A DNA stretch of 64,000 nucleotides from Bordetella genomosp. 9. GTDB lineage: Bacteria; Pseudomonadota; Gammaproteobacteria; Burkholderiales; Burkholderiaceae_B. Where the stretch lies: contig NZ_NEVJ01000001.1 in NCBI RefSeq assembly GCF_002261425.1, positions 248,001 to 312,000 of the forward strand, in the 5' to 3' direction. This document shows positions 8,193 through 16,712 of the stretch, piece after piece (positions within the stretch are counted from its first letter, which is position 1; each line of letters begins with the position of its first letter). Both the position numbers and the translations under genes were made by a program. A model generated the notes under the pieces. That model searched no databases, was not told where the DNA came from, and worked only from the letters and a program-made list of their open reading frames with translations.

Positions 8193-9407
8193 CTAGGTTG
8201 CGACGAGGTGATCCGTACTGAGTTGGTCGAGATCGCCGACCCCCAGTAAAGCCATGTCGCGATGGATCTCGTCGCGCAGAAGGGTGATGGCATGGGCCAC
8301 GCCTGCCTGGCCGCCGACCGCGGCGGCATAGGCCATCGGCCGTCCCACGAAGACGTGGTCCGCCCCCTGCGCCAACGCCTTCAGGACATCCGTGCCGCGC
8401 CGGATGCCGCTATCCAGCATCAGGGCCATGCGGCCCTTGGCCTTGACCGCTTCGGGCAGCACCAGCATCGGCGGCGCGGTGCCGTCGAGCTGGCGGCCGC
8501 CGTGGTTGGACAGGATCACCCCATCCGCGCCCGCCTGCTCCGCGCGCATGACGTCGGCGGCGGAGATCAACCCCTTCACCACCAGCTTGCCGCGCCATTG
8601 CCGGCGCACCAGCGCCAGGTGTTCCCAGTTCAAGTGGTCGCGCAGGCCGAATTGGCGCACCACGCTGCGCGAGATGATGGGCACGCCTCTTCCCGCGCCG
8701 GCATTCTCGAAATGCGGCATGCCGTGCCTGACCAGCGTGCGTCCCAGCGTGCCCAGCAGCCAACGCGGACGAAGCAGGCCGTCCCAGGCCAGCCGCAGCC
8801 CGGGCCGCAGAGGCGTGGTGAAGCCCACCCGGACGTTGTTCTCGCGATTCGCCAGCGTGGCCGTATCCACGGTGATGACCAGGGTCTTGAACCCAGCCTT
8901 TTCCACACGCTGGAGCAAGCCTTCGATATGCGCCTGCTCGCCCGGGATATAAGCCTGGAACCAGCCGCAGGTCGGCGCCGCCTGGGCGACCCTTTCCATG
9001 CGGGTCAGCGACGCGCCGCTCAGCACATAAGGAATCCCCGCGGCTTCGGCCGCGCGTGCCATGATGACGTCGCCGTCGAAGGCGAACATCGCGCATAGCC
9101 CCATGGGCGCGATCCCGAACGGCGCCCGGTATGCCTGCCCCATCAGCGTCCGCTCCTGGTCCCGGGCGGACACGTCGACCAGCACATTGGTGCGGAACAT
9201 CCACTTCCGGAAGGCTGCGACGTTGGCCTGCAAGGTGACGTTGTCCTCGACCCCGCCCTGCAGATAGCCGAAGATCGGCCGCGGCAGCACCCGCTTCGCC
9301 GCCTCTTCCAGGTCGCCCAGTGAAAGAATGCCGCGCAGCCGGGGAGGAATATGGCGCCGGGCGTTGGGCGCGGGCCCGAGCTGTTGGCGCGGTAGGGTCG
9401 TCGTCAT
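8193..9407 (-). CDS. FMN-dependent alpha-hydroxy-acid dehydrogenase (lactate/mandelate/glycolate-oxidase family)
   Basis: The 404-residue reading from ATG 9407 matches the family length; ATG 9431 is an alternative start. The TIM barrel begins with LGDLEEAAKRVLPRPIFGYLQGG, and PFGIAPMGL is the FMN-phosphate strand. The active-site motif SNHGGRQLDG contains the catalytic His and the substrate-binding Arg, and the family's DSGIRRGTDVLKAL follows. The enzyme oxidises a 2-hydroxy acid to a 2-oxo acid and passes electrons to the respiratory chain. It is followed by a Bug receptor and preceded by an IclR gene, with a perfect palindrome in the 93-base gap upstream. The exact substrate is unknown. Confidence 0.92.
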   Translation of the reverse strand: MTTTLPRQQLGPAPNARRHIPPRLRGILSLGDLEEAAKRVLPRPIFGYLQGGVEDNVTLQANVAAFRKWMFRTNVLVDVSARDQERTLMGQAYRAPFGIAPMGLCAMFAFDGDVIMARAAEAAGIPYVLSGASLTRMERVAQAAPTCGWFQAYIPGEQAHIEGLLQRVEKAGFKTLVITVDTATLANRENNVRVGFTTPLRPGLRLAWDGLLRPRWLLGTLGRTLVRHGMPHFENAGAGRGVPIISRSVVRQFGLRDHLNWEHLALVRRQWRGKLVVKGLISAADVMRAEQAGADGVILSNHGGRQLDGTAPPMLVLPEAVKAKGRMALMLDSGIRRGTDVLKALAQGADHVFVGRPMAYAAAVGGQAGVAHAITLLRDEIHRDMALLGVGDLDQLSTDHLVAT

Positions 9408-9482
9408 GGGCGTTCCGTGTGACCTCTGCATAGCCTGCAGAAAGGCCGCATTGGAAATCACGCCGGCCCATGCCGGCAATTC

Positions 9483-9499
9483 GTTACGCCCTGCGTAAC
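9483..9499. promoter_or_regulatory. 17-bp palindromic operator (copy 1), upstream of hydroxy-acid oxidase
   Basis: GTTACGCCCTGCGTAAC is a perfect 7-3-7 palindrome one base beyond the iclR stop and 75 bases before the oxidase start. The same pattern GTTACG-N5-CGTAAC occurs at 10345-10361 in front of iclR and the divergent lactonase gene. Two matching palindromes bracketing an IclR gene make it the likely operator of that regulator. Confidence 0.7.
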
Positions 9500-9500
9500 A

Positions 9501-10304
9501 TCATGGGTGCCAGGTCGCCCGCAGGGCGGTGGCGGGAACGGCGCCCAGGGCCACGCCCAGCCGCTTGGCGGCGTCCACTGTGGCGGGCGCCAGCCTGCGC
9601 AGGACGGCGGGCGTCAACCGCTCCACCGGACCGGAAGTGCTGATGGCGCCGAGCACCGTTCCGTGCGCGCCCCGCACCGCCGCCGCCACCGCGGCCGCGC
9701 CGGTGGAGCGCTCGGCGCGCGCCCAGTGATAGCCCTGGCGGCGGATGCGCTCGTAGAGGTCGCCCGGCTCGCCCAGCGCGGCGAGGATGGTCCGCCCGGG
9801 CGCTCCGAGATCCAGCGGCAGGAGCTCGCCCGACCGGGGATGGTCGGGGCGCGCATTCGGGCCGTCGCAGCGCATCAGGCAACTGCGCAGATTGCCTTCA
9901 TGCACGTAGAACGAGGCGCTCTCGCCCGTCTCCATGGAGAGCTTGCGCAGGATGGGTTCGATGACCGAGCCCACGTCGAACTGCGCCTGGTAGCGGGAGC
10001 CTATCCAGCCGGCGGCCGGGCCGAGCCGCCACGCACCGTCTTCGCGCTGCACCATGAATCGGGACAGCGCCAGGGTGCGGGCCAGCCGCAGCGCGGTGGG
10101 CTTGTGCATGCCCGTGCGGCGGGCGAGTTCGGTCAGGGAAAGGAACACCTCGTCGCCGCCGTCGAAGGCCTTGAGCAGCGACATGGCGCGGACGACGGCG
10201 TGCACATGCTCCTGGCCGGCGACGGGCGGGATGTCGGCGGGCCCCTTGAGGATCCCGGGCCCGGGCGACCGCGCCGGCGCCGTGGGTGCGTGCGATTTCG
10301 CCAT
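9501..10304 (-). CDS. IclR-family transcriptional regulator
   Basis: The ATG at 10304 follows GGAAAA by a few bases; ATG 10316 is also possible and the longer open frame is not supported. The 267 residues comprise an N-terminal wHTH (about 32-95: SLLKAFDGGDEVFLSLTELARRTGMHKPTALRLARTLALSRF) and an IclR effector domain. The domain has VYHEG-like FYVHEGN, LGAPGRTILAAL and the late GTVLGAISTSGPVERLTP. IclR proteins bind small carboxylates and act as dimers on short palindromes. A matching pair of palindromes lies just upstream and just downstream of the gene. Control of the hydroxy-acid oxidase/Bug genes and of the divergent lactonase is inferred. Confidence 0.92.
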   Translation of the reverse strand: MAKSHAPTAPARSPGPGILKGPADIPPVAGQEHVHAVVRAMSLLKAFDGGDEVFLSLTELARRTGMHKPTALRLARTLALSRFMVQREDGAWRLGPAAGWIGSRYQAQFDVGSVIEPILRKLSMETGESASFYVHEGNLRSCLMRCDGPNARPDHPRSGELLPLDLGAPGRTILAALGEPGDLYERIRRQGYHWARAERSTGAAAVAAAVRGAHGTVLGAISTSGPVERLTPAVLRRLAPATVDAAKRLGVALGAVPATALRATWHP

Positions 10305-10344
10305 ACGGTTTTCCATCCGCGTATCGGTTGTCTCCAGGCGCGAT

Positions 10345-10361
10345 GTTACGCCAGCCGTAAC
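10345..10361. promoter_or_regulatory. 17-bp palindromic operator (copy 2), iclR/lactonase divergent promoter
   Basis: GTTACGCCAGCCGTAAC shares the half-sites GTTACG and CGTAAC and the 5-base spacing with the site at 9483-9499. It lies 41 bases before the iclR start and 72 bases before the divergent lactonase start, a position fitting autoregulation and co-regulation. Confidence 0.7.
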
Positions 10362-10432
10362 GCGTTGCGCGGGCGCGTGCGGCTGATCATCATTCGATTC
10401 CTGATCGATAACAACAGACCGGAGACGATGCG

Positions 10433-11632
10433 ATGAGCACCCGGGTGAACCATGGCCGGCGTCGCCTGCCAGGCGCGGTCCTGTTGGCATCCATAGGCCG
10501 CCGCCTTGTCCGCTATCGCTTGAGTGACGATGGGTTCGTCGAGCGGGACCGCCTGGCGCTGCCGCTCACCGTTCAATACGCCTGCTTCCATCCGGCCGGG
10601 CCGATCGCCTACGTCGCCTGCAGCAATGGCGGCGTCGCCAGTCCGGGGGACCGTCACTGCCTGGTCCAGGTGTCCTTGGACGGCACCGGTATGCGCATGG
10701 TGGCTGAACCGGTCGCGCTGCCATACCGCCCGCTGCATGCGTCGGTGGACCACGAAAGCAAGCGCCTCGTGCTTGCCTACAACCGTCCGGCCGCGGTGAC
10801 CCTGCATGATCTCGACGACGATGGCCGCGTGGCGCCGCGGCGTCGGCTGCTGGCGGAAGGTACCGCACTGGTCGGGTACTTCCCGCATCAGGTGATACCG
10901 ATGCCCGGCAGCCGGAACCTGCTTCTGACATGCCGTGGCGATGACGCAGGCAAGGCCAGCGCGGAGAACCCGGGATCCTTGCGAGTACTGCGAGACGAAG
11001 GCCAGACGCTTGCATGCGCACAGACGGTCGCGCCGAATGGCGGCTTCGGTTTCGGCCCGCGCAACTGCGCTTTCCACCCGCGGGGGCATCTGTTGTATGC
11101 GGTGCTGGAACGCCAGAACCGCCTGGCGGCATTCCCTTATCGGGAAGGCGTCATCGCGCCCCAACCGAGCTGGGACGTGGGGCTGCTGGAGGACTCCGGC
11201 AACGTAAGGCGGCCGCAACTGGGCGGCGCCATCGCGATCCACCCCACCGGCCGATACGTCTACGTCGTCAACCGCGCGCATCCGGTCGCGGACGGCTCGG
11301 GTCGGCTGCCGGCCGACGCGATGGCCTGCGGAGAGAACAGCGTCGTGGTCTTCCACCTCGATGCCCAGACCGGCGAGCCGCGGGAGATGCAGCGCCTGGC
11401 GCTGAAAGGCCTGCACGCACGCTGTCTTGCGCTGACCGCCGACGGCAAGCTGCTCGTCGCCGCCCCGCGCCAGGCTGGCCGCTTCATGCACGACGACGGC
11501 CGCATCGTCGACTGCACGGCGGGTTTCGCCACTTTTCACGTCGCCGATACCGGTCGGCTGACATTCATCCGTCAGGACGTCGTCGACGTAGGCAACGATC
11601 AGCTGTTCTGGGCCGATTTCGCACCGGTCTGA
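10433..11632 (+). CDS. Lactonase-family seven-bladed beta-propeller protein
   Basis: The ATG at 10433 is preceded by CGGAG at 8 bases. The 399 residues lack a signal peptide and contain repeating propeller strands. These include ACFHPAGPIAYVACSN, NCAFHPRGHLLYAVLERQNRLAAF and IAIHPTGRYVYVVNRAH, typical of the 6-phosphogluconolactonase-like (YbhE/Pgl) superfamily. Members hydrolyse sugar or muconolactone-type lactones; the true substrate is unknown. It is divergent from iclR and shares a palindromic operator with it. This suggests a function linked to the neighbouring 2-hydroxy-acid pathway, for example opening a lactone to the hydroxy acid oxidised next door (inference). Confidence 0.87.
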   Translation: MSTRVNHGRRRLPGAVLLASIGRRLVRYRLSDDGFVERDRLALPLTVQYACFHPAGPIAYVACSNGGVASPGDRHCLVQVSLDGTGMRMVAEPVALPYRPLHASVDHESKRLVLAYNRPAAVTLHDLDDDGRVAPRRRLLAEGTALVGYFPHQVIPMPGSRNLLLTCRGDDAGKASAENPGSLRVLRDEGQTLACAQTVAPNGGFGFGPRNCAFHPRGHLLYAVLERQNRLAAFPYREGVIAPQPSWDVGLLEDSGNVRRPQLGGAIAIHPTGRYVYVVNRAHPVADGSGRLPADAMACGENSVVVFHLDAQTGEPREMQRLALKGLHARCLALTADGKLLVAAPRQAGRFMHDDGRIVDCTAGFATFHVADTGRLTFIRQDVVDVGNDQLFWADFAPV

Positions 11633-11659
11633 GCGCTGGCCCGCGCGTCCGCGTCGCCT

Positions 11660-12094
11660 TCAGGCACTCAACTCCAGCCCATGACGTTTCATGACTGACT
11701 TCAGCATGGCGATATCCGGCGGACCGCCGGCGCCCAGTACCCCGGCCACTTCACGGAAGTAATCGGGACCGATGTTGGCGGGCGAGAACACCACCAGCGC
11801 GCGGGCTGGAACATCGCCGGGGTTGGAGAAATGATGGACGCTGCCGCGCGGCGAGAAACAGTGGTCCCCCACGTTCAAGACCTGGACGCGGTCATCGACG
11901 CGGTAGGTCAATGATCCTTCCAGGATGTGGATGGTCTCGTCGACATCGACATGTCGATGCGGCGGCGGCACTTTGGCCTGAGGCTGCACGATCATTTCCG
12001 CCATCGCCATATGGCCCGTGGTGTCTCGACCATCGACCAGGAACCGCATCGATAAAGAGCCTATGGTGATCAGTTTGCCTTGCGCGGTATCCAT
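11660..12094 (-). CDS. Cupin-domain protein, quercetinase/AraC-N-like small cupin
   Basis: The ATG at 12094 is the only start that does not run through the divergent marR gene; it gives 144 residues. The two cupin motifs are clear: PPPHRHVDVDETIHILEGSL near residues 47-66 with the metal-binding His-x-His and Glu, and a second half LNVGDHCFSPRGSVHHFSNPG with its His. The fold is a single beta-barrel binding a divalent metal. The reaction is not predictable. It is divergent from a MarR gene with a perfect operator between the two starts, so it is probably that regulator's target. Confidence 0.85.
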   Translation of the reverse strand: MDTAQGKLITIGSLSMRFLVDGRDTTGHMAMAEMIVQPQAKVPPPHRHVDVDETIHILEGSLTYRVDDRVQVLNVGDHCFSPRGSVHHFSNPGDVPARALVVFSPANIGPDYFREVAGVLGAGGPPDIAMLKSVMKRHGLELSA

Positions 12095-12111
12095 GTCGGT
12101 CGTCCTATGTG

Positions 12112-12126
12112 GTAAAGTCACTTTAC
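12112..12126. promoter_or_regulatory. Perfect palindromic operator between cupin and marR genes
   Basis: GTAAAGTCACTTTAC is a perfect 7-1-7 palindrome in the 36-base gap between the divergent cupin and marR starts, ending 4 bases before the marR ATG. The size and position are typical of a MarR dimer site. Binding would block both genes. Confidence 0.72.
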
Positions 12127-12130
12127 TAAT

Positions 12131-12601
12131 ATGGCTGCCAACCGTCAATCCCCCGCTGTCCGACGCTTCGCCGGCGATCCTGATCCCGATGACCCGCTCA
12201 TCGGCGCGCGGTTGCGCCATTGCCTGACCCTGGTGGAGCAGCGGCTGAGCAGCGCGTTGGCCGAAGCGGGCTACGCGGATATCCAGATCGCGCACTTCAA
12301 AGTGTTCCGTTTTCCGCCGCCCGAGAACGCCCGTCCGATAGACCTGGCGCAACGCGCGGGCATGTCCAAGCAGGCAATGAACTACCTCTTGCAGCAGTTG
12401 GAAGAAATGGGCTACGTCCGTCGGATCAATGTGGAGGGCGCGGCATCGCGCGTCGTTTCCCTGACCGAGAAGGGCTGGAAGGTCGCGGAAATCCAGCGCG
12501 CAACTGTGCACGCGATCGAAGACGAATGGGCGCGACGCATCGGCAAGCAGCGCTTCCAGGTGTTTTATGACGTGCTGACGGAGCTGAGCGGCGCCTTGTA
12601 A
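12131..12601 (+). CDS. MarR-family transcriptional regulator
   Basis: The 156 residues contain a winged helix in the middle (about 58-125). The segment RPIDLAQRAGMSKQAMNYLLQQLEEMGYVRRINVEGAASRVVSLTEKGW shows the recognition helix, the wing and the typical LTEKG. The flanking helices form the dimer interface. It is divergent from the cupin gene and has a perfect palindrome directly upstream, so autorepression plus cupin control is likely. The ligand is unknown. Confidence 0.92.
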   Translation: MAANRQSPAVRRFAGDPDPDDPLIGARLRHCLTLVEQRLSSALAEAGYADIQIAHFKVFRFPPPENARPIDLAQRAGMSKQAMNYLLQQLEEMGYVRRINVEGAASRVVSLTEKGWKVAEIQRATVHAIEDEWARRIGKQRFQVFYDVLTELSGAL

Positions 12602-12656
12602 GGGCGTCGGCGGCACAGGCTGATCTGTTTCACGCGTTCCTTTACCTGGAGGAACC

Positions 12657-14150
12657 CTACATCCATCCCAGCCAGCGCCAGTACGTCATCCCGAACCCAA
12701 GCATCAGCACGTATCCGATGACGGTGATGGCAATGCCCACCTTGGCGAATTGCCTGGCGGTGAATGTCTCCGTCCCCAGGCACACCATATTCTGCGGCGC
12801 GTTGATCGGCAGGATGAAGCCGTAGCTGACGACGAAGCCGAGCAGCATCGTCATTCCCAGCCGGTTGAATTCGCCCGGCAAGGTCGCCAGGACGGAAATC
12901 AGGATAGGCAGCATGGCCGAAGTCAGCGCGGTGGCGCTGGCGAAGCCCAGGTGGATGACGATAAGGAAAGCGGCCAGGATCGCGAAAATCCCCAGCGGAC
13001 CGACGTCCGCAAGGCCTGTATGCGCCACCACCAGTGTTCCCAGCCATTGGCCGGCACGGGTCGTCAGCAACGCGGTCCCCAGGCTGATGCCGACGCCGAA
13101 CACGATGACCGTGCCCCATGGGATGCGTGACTGGACGTCTTTCCATGTCATCACCCCGACGCGGGGCAACAGCAGCAGCACCAGGCCGAAATAGGTGGTG
13201 GAGGTGGTGTCGAAGCTGTGAAGCTTGCCTTCCGTGGCCCAGGACAGCAGCAGCAGGACGGAGACGGCCAGCAGGCGCTTCTGGGGCCCGGTCATGGGGC
13301 CCAGCTCGCGCAGCGATTTATCGACGGCTTCCTTGCCGCCGGCAATATCGTCGCGTTCCGGGGGCAGCATCTTCAGGACCAGGAAGATCAATATCGCGGA
13401 CATGATGATGGCCCACGGCGCGCCGGCAATCAGCCAGTCGGACCAGGCCACCCGCGCATGCAGCATCTTCTCCATAAAGCCTATCGTCAACAGGTTCTGG
13501 GCCGCCGCGGTCTGGATACCGACGTTCCAGATGCTGGTCGCCTGTGCCACGATGATCATGATGCCGGCGGCGATATTGGAGCGCTTGTCGACGCCGAATG
13601 CCGTGATCACGCCCATCATGATCGGCACGACCGCCGCGCTGCGGGCCGTGGCGCTCGGGACGACGAGGCTGAGGACGATGGTGACCGCGATGCTGCCGAC
13701 CAGGATGCGCCGCGTGCTGGTGCCGACCTTCGACAGCGTCACCAGCGCGATCCGCCGGTCGAGGCCGGTGTAGGTCATGGCGGCGGCGATGAAGAGCGCG
13801 CCGGCCACCAGGGCCAGCGCCGAATTGGCGAAGCCGGTCAACGCCATGCTGATTGCGGCCGACGTGCCGTAATGCGCAGCGGGATTGCCGACGACAGGCG
13901 CCGTACCCAGGAGGAACGCCATCAGGGTGGTGATCATGATGGCGCTGGCTTCGTAGGAAACGGCTTCCGTCACCCAGACCACCACCGCGAATACCAGAAT
14001 GGCCAGCATGCGATGGCCCGCCGCTGGCAATTCAGCCGGCAAGGGCAGCAGCAGCACGACCACCAGCGCCGCGAATCCCGCGACCAGGCCCATGGGTAGT
14101 TTGTTGTTTCGCGCAGGCGCGGCTGGCTCCGTGGCGCCTGTAGAGGTCAT
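12657..14150 (-). CDS. SLC13/DASS-family anion (dicarboxylate) permease
   Basis: The 497 residues contain about 12 hydrophobic segments with the repeated DASS layout. Signature-like stretches are VPSATARSAAVVPIMMG (first SNT-like hairpin) and ATALTSAMLPILISVL with LPINAPQNMVC near the C-terminus, which form the Na+/substrate site in this family. CCGGAG lies 6 bases before the ATG. It likely carries di- or tricarboxylates or sulphate across the inner membrane. It is downstream of the YitT-like gene on the same strand with a 115-base gap, so co-transcription is uncertain. Confidence 0.9.
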   Translation of the reverse strand: MTSTGATEPAAPARNNKLPMGLVAGFAALVVVLLLPLPAELPAAGHRMLAILVFAVVVWVTEAVSYEASAIMITTLMAFLLGTAPVVGNPAAHYGTSAAISMALTGFANSALALVAGALFIAAAMTYTGLDRRIALVTLSKVGTSTRRILVGSIAVTIVLSLVVPSATARSAAVVPIMMGVITAFGVDKRSNIAAGIMIIVAQATSIWNVGIQTAAAQNLLTIGFMEKMLHARVAWSDWLIAGAPWAIIMSAILIFLVLKMLPPERDDIAGGKEAVDKSLRELGPMTGPQKRLLAVSVLLLLSWATEGKLHSFDTTSTTYFGLVLLLLPRVGVMTWKDVQSRIPWGTVIVFGVGISLGTALLTTRAGQWLGTLVVAHTGLADVGPLGIFAILAAFLIVIHLGFASATALTSAMLPILISVLATLPGEFNRLGMTMLLGFVVSYGFILPINAPQNMVCLGTETFTARQFAKVGIAITVIGYVLMLGFGMTYWRWLGWM

Positions 14151-14265
14151 CTCGTACTCCGGTGGGCTGGACTGCCTCGGTTTTAATCGGGTGCGGATGA
14201 CATTTCAATTGGAACCGCGGACTTCCGTGATATCGGTCAAGAAAATTGGTGTCCAGACCCCTGCG

Positions 14266-14895
14266 CTAGCCCTTGTAGCGTCCCGGCTTGTGCCAGGCGA
14301 TCAGCATCGCGTTCATCGCGAACGTGCCGAGGGCGGACCAGAGTATCTTGGCCAGGGGAAGATAGGCCGCCGCCACGCAGAACAGGGCCAGGTCGAAGGC
14401 CAGTTGTACCTTGCCGGCGTTGATACCGGAGCGCCGCTGCACCCACAGGGTCAACGCGCTGGTGCCGCCCATGGACGCATTGTGCCGCGCCAGGCAAAGG
14501 ATGCCCATGCCCAGGAAAGTCCCGCCGGCGATGGCCGCGAAGGCGTTGCTGATGCCGGAAACGTCCAGGGAGCGGCTGATGGCGCTCACGCCCACCCCTA
14601 TCGCCAGGCTGACCAGGGCGCTCTTGAGTCCGAACGTCCTGCCCATGGCATGGAATGAGAACAGGATGAAAGGGATGTTGATCAGGGGAACGAGAGGCGC
14701 GGGCGCGTAGCCCGTCACGAAGGAGCCCAGGAGGGCCATGCCCGCGATGCCGCCCGTGATCAGGCCGCCTCGGGCGAGCAGCGAAACGCCCATGGCGGCA
14801 AACAGGATGCCGATGAAAAGCCCATACGCATCGTCGAAGGCGTTATGCGACGGCGCTGCCTGCGCCTGCAATGGGTGCTGGTCGGGGTAAGGCAT
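14266..14895 (-). CDS. YitT-family (DUF161-like) integral membrane protein
   Basis: The ATG at 14895 follows GGGAA; a longer frame starts 16 codons upstream. The 209 residues carry five or six hydrophobic helices, starting AYGLFIGILFAAMGVSLLARGGLITGGIAGMALL. The GGxxG-rich repeat and the NIPFILFSFHAMGRTFGLKS segment are typical of YitT proteins. No biochemical function is established for the family. No clear partner is seen. Confidence 0.8.
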   Translation of the reverse strand: MPYPDQHPLQAQAAPSHNAFDDAYGLFIGILFAAMGVSLLARGGLITGGIAGMALLGSFVTGYAPAPLVPLINIPFILFSFHAMGRTFGLKSALVSLAIGVGVSAISRSLDVSGISNAFAAIAGGTFLGMGILCLARHNASMGGTSALTLWVQRRSGINAGKVQLAFDLALFCVAAAYLPLAKILWSALGTFAMNAMLIAWHKPGRYKG

Positions 14896-15216
14896 GGAAG
14901 ATTCCCGGAGGGTAAGGGGAAAGAGTTCCCGGCGGCGCACCATGGGCTTGTGACCTGGGGCGCACCGCCGGAATCAGTCTTATATATTGCTCCGCAGCAA
15001 TGGCGCAAGCGATTACTTGTGCAGCCATCGCGACCCGGAACGGCTGCCTTGGAGACGGCTGCGCAAAAGCCGTGCTGTCATCCAAACGCGCGATAGGCCA
15101 GTGAGCGGGCCGTGCGTCCGGCTGGTATATCATCGCCAGGAGCGCTTCCCCATTGAGCCCATCGCCGGATTGCCATGGCCGGCGCTCGTCCTTGCAGCCC
15201 GCCCCGCCGGAGCGAT
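14896..15216. other. 321-base spacer without a gene
   Basis: This is the divergent gap between the YitT-like gene and the ECF sigma gene. A short hairpin ACGGCT/AGCCGT (15055-15073) with a 7-base loop is present. No -35 GGAAC with a properly spaced CGT motif for autoregulated ECF transcription was found. Nothing else is supported. Confidence 0.5.
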
Positions 15217-15762
15217 ATGTCCGATTCCCGACGTCTCGACGATCTGCTCGCGGAGTGCGCGCGCGGCAGCGAAGCCGCACTGGCCGAACTGTATCGACTG
15301 ACCTCTCCGCATCTGTTCGCATTCGCCTCTCGTATATTGCGCAGGAAGGATTGGGCCGAGGAGGTGCTGCAGGAGTGCTACCTGGCCATCTGGCAGAACG
15401 CGGCCCGGTTTTCGACCGAACATAGCCACGCGATGACGTGGATGACGCGCATCGTGCGCAACCGCTGCATCGACCAGCTGCGCCGGCCTGGACTGGAGCG
15501 GCCCGATCCGGACGGCGAGCTTGCCGATGCCTGGGCCGACGATGCCGCGGGGCCGCTGGGCCGACTGCAGAGCGCGCAGGACAGCCAGCGCCTTGCCGAG
15601 TGCATGAAGCAACTTGATGGAAAGCAGCGCATGGCCATCGCGATGTCGTTCTTCGATGACCTCAGCCACGGCGAGATCGCGAAGCGCCTGGAGTCGCCGC
15701 TGGGAACCATCAAGAGCTGGGTGCGCCGCGGCATGGAGCGCCTGAAGAGGTGCCTGTCATGA
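15217..15762 (+). CDS. ECF-type RNA polymerase sigma factor
   Basis: The ATG at 15217 has CGGAG just upstream; earlier in-frame starts lack it. The 181 residues contain region 2 (LTSPHLFAFASRILRRKDWAEEVLQECYLAIWQNA, with MTWMTRIVRNRCIDQLRR) and region 4 (LSHGEIAKRLESPLGTIKSWVRRGMERLKRCL). It directs RNA polymerase to a small regulon, probably envelope or oxidative stress. The stop overlaps the next gene as ATGA. The pairing with a membrane anti-sigma factor matches the SigK/RskA class. Confidence 0.94.
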   Translation: MSDSRRLDDLLAECARGSEAALAELYRLTSPHLFAFASRILRRKDWAEEVLQECYLAIWQNAARFSTEHSHAMTWMTRIVRNRCIDQLRRPGLERPDPDGELADAWADDAAGPLGRLQSAQDSQRLAECMKQLDGKQRMAIAMSFFDDLSHGEIAKRLESPLGTIKSWVRRGMERLKRCLS

Positions 15763-16439
15763 ATTATCGCGGTGAGGAAATACGCCATCGGCTGGCTGCG
15801 GACTACGTGTCAGGCGGCATGCGCGGCGGCGCGCGCCGCCGCTTCGAGGCGCTGGTCGCCGCCGACGCCAACTGGCGCCGGATCCTGCGCGACTGGGAGA
15901 ACGAGATCTATCCCCTGGCATGGTCGCTCAAGCCGGTGGCGCCCCCGGCGCGGGTATGGCGCGCCATCCGGACTCGGATCCGGGGCCGCCAGCCGGCGAC
16001 TTCATGGGGTTGGAGCGGCTTGTATTCGTGGCGCCTGTTGAGCGCCGCGCTGGCGCTTGTCCTGGTGGCGGGTGTCGCCCTGTATCCGCTGCAGGTGAAC
16101 CGGTCGGCGCGCGCGCAGCTGCTCGCGGTGCTGCAGTCGCCGCAGACGCAGGCCCTGCTCGTGGTGCGTGCGGATCCCTCCGGGGTGCTGCACGTGCGGA
16201 CCTTGGGCGATCTGCGGGCGCTCGCGGGCGACAGGGTGCTGGAGCTGTGGGCGTTGCCGCCCGGCGGCCAGCCGCAATCGCTCGGCCTGGTGGCCCCCGG
16301 CGGCCTGACTTCGCTGCCAGCGCCAGAGGGCTTGCGGAATGTACCCAACCTGGCCGTGTCGCTGGAGCCGCCTGGCGGCGCACCCAACGGCCAACCCACC
16401 GGCCCCATCATCATGACGGGCGAGGTGCTGCCCATTTGA
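15759..16439 (+). CDS. Anti-sigma factor, RskA-like, single transmembrane segment
   Basis: The ATG overlaps the sigma stop (ATGA), showing translational coupling. The 226 residues start with a cytoplasmic anti-sigma helical domain (about 1-80, with LAADYVSGGMRGGARRRFEALVAAD). One membrane helix follows (LLSAALALVLVAGVALYPL, about residues 90-110), then a periplasmic RskA-type domain (VLELWALPPGGQPQSLGLVAPGG). No zinc-binding HxxxCxxC motif is seen. It holds the sigma factor inactive until a periplasmic signal is relayed. Confidence 0.9.
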   Translation: MNYRGEEIRHRLAADYVSGGMRGGARRRFEALVAADANWRRILRDWENEIYPLAWSLKPVAPPARVWRAIRTRIRGRQPATSWGWSGLYSWRLLSAALALVLVAGVALYPLQVNRSARAQLLAVLQSPQTQALLVVRADPSGVLHVRTLGDLRALAGDRVLELWALPPGGQPQSLGLVAPGGLTSLPAPEGLRNVPNLAVSLEPPGGAPNGQPTGPIIMTGEVLPI

Positions 16440-16712
16440 TGCCGCCATCGGCCATACCGGGGGAACGCCCGGCCCGCCGCCCGTGAACGGCCTCGTGCTC
16501 ATCCATTATTTTTTTGCGGTCGGTGCATCCAGGACGGCCCCGCGTCCGTATCTCCTTATGCATGGCTTGCCGCGGGAGCGTGCTGCCGCCCGCAATCCAC
16601 CGGTTCCGTTCTTCTGCATCGCAAGCACGATGGACGCCGCGTGGAACGCTTTACGGGCAGCTGAACCGCGGCCGGGCCTGCTCGTCTTCGAATCGCCGCA
16701 TGGAGGGCTTGG

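Noticed and set aside
11660..12616. 318-codon reading of the cupin gene
   Set aside because: The N-terminal half is antisense to the marR gene and its operator; only the last 144 codons form a cupin with a plausible start at 12094.
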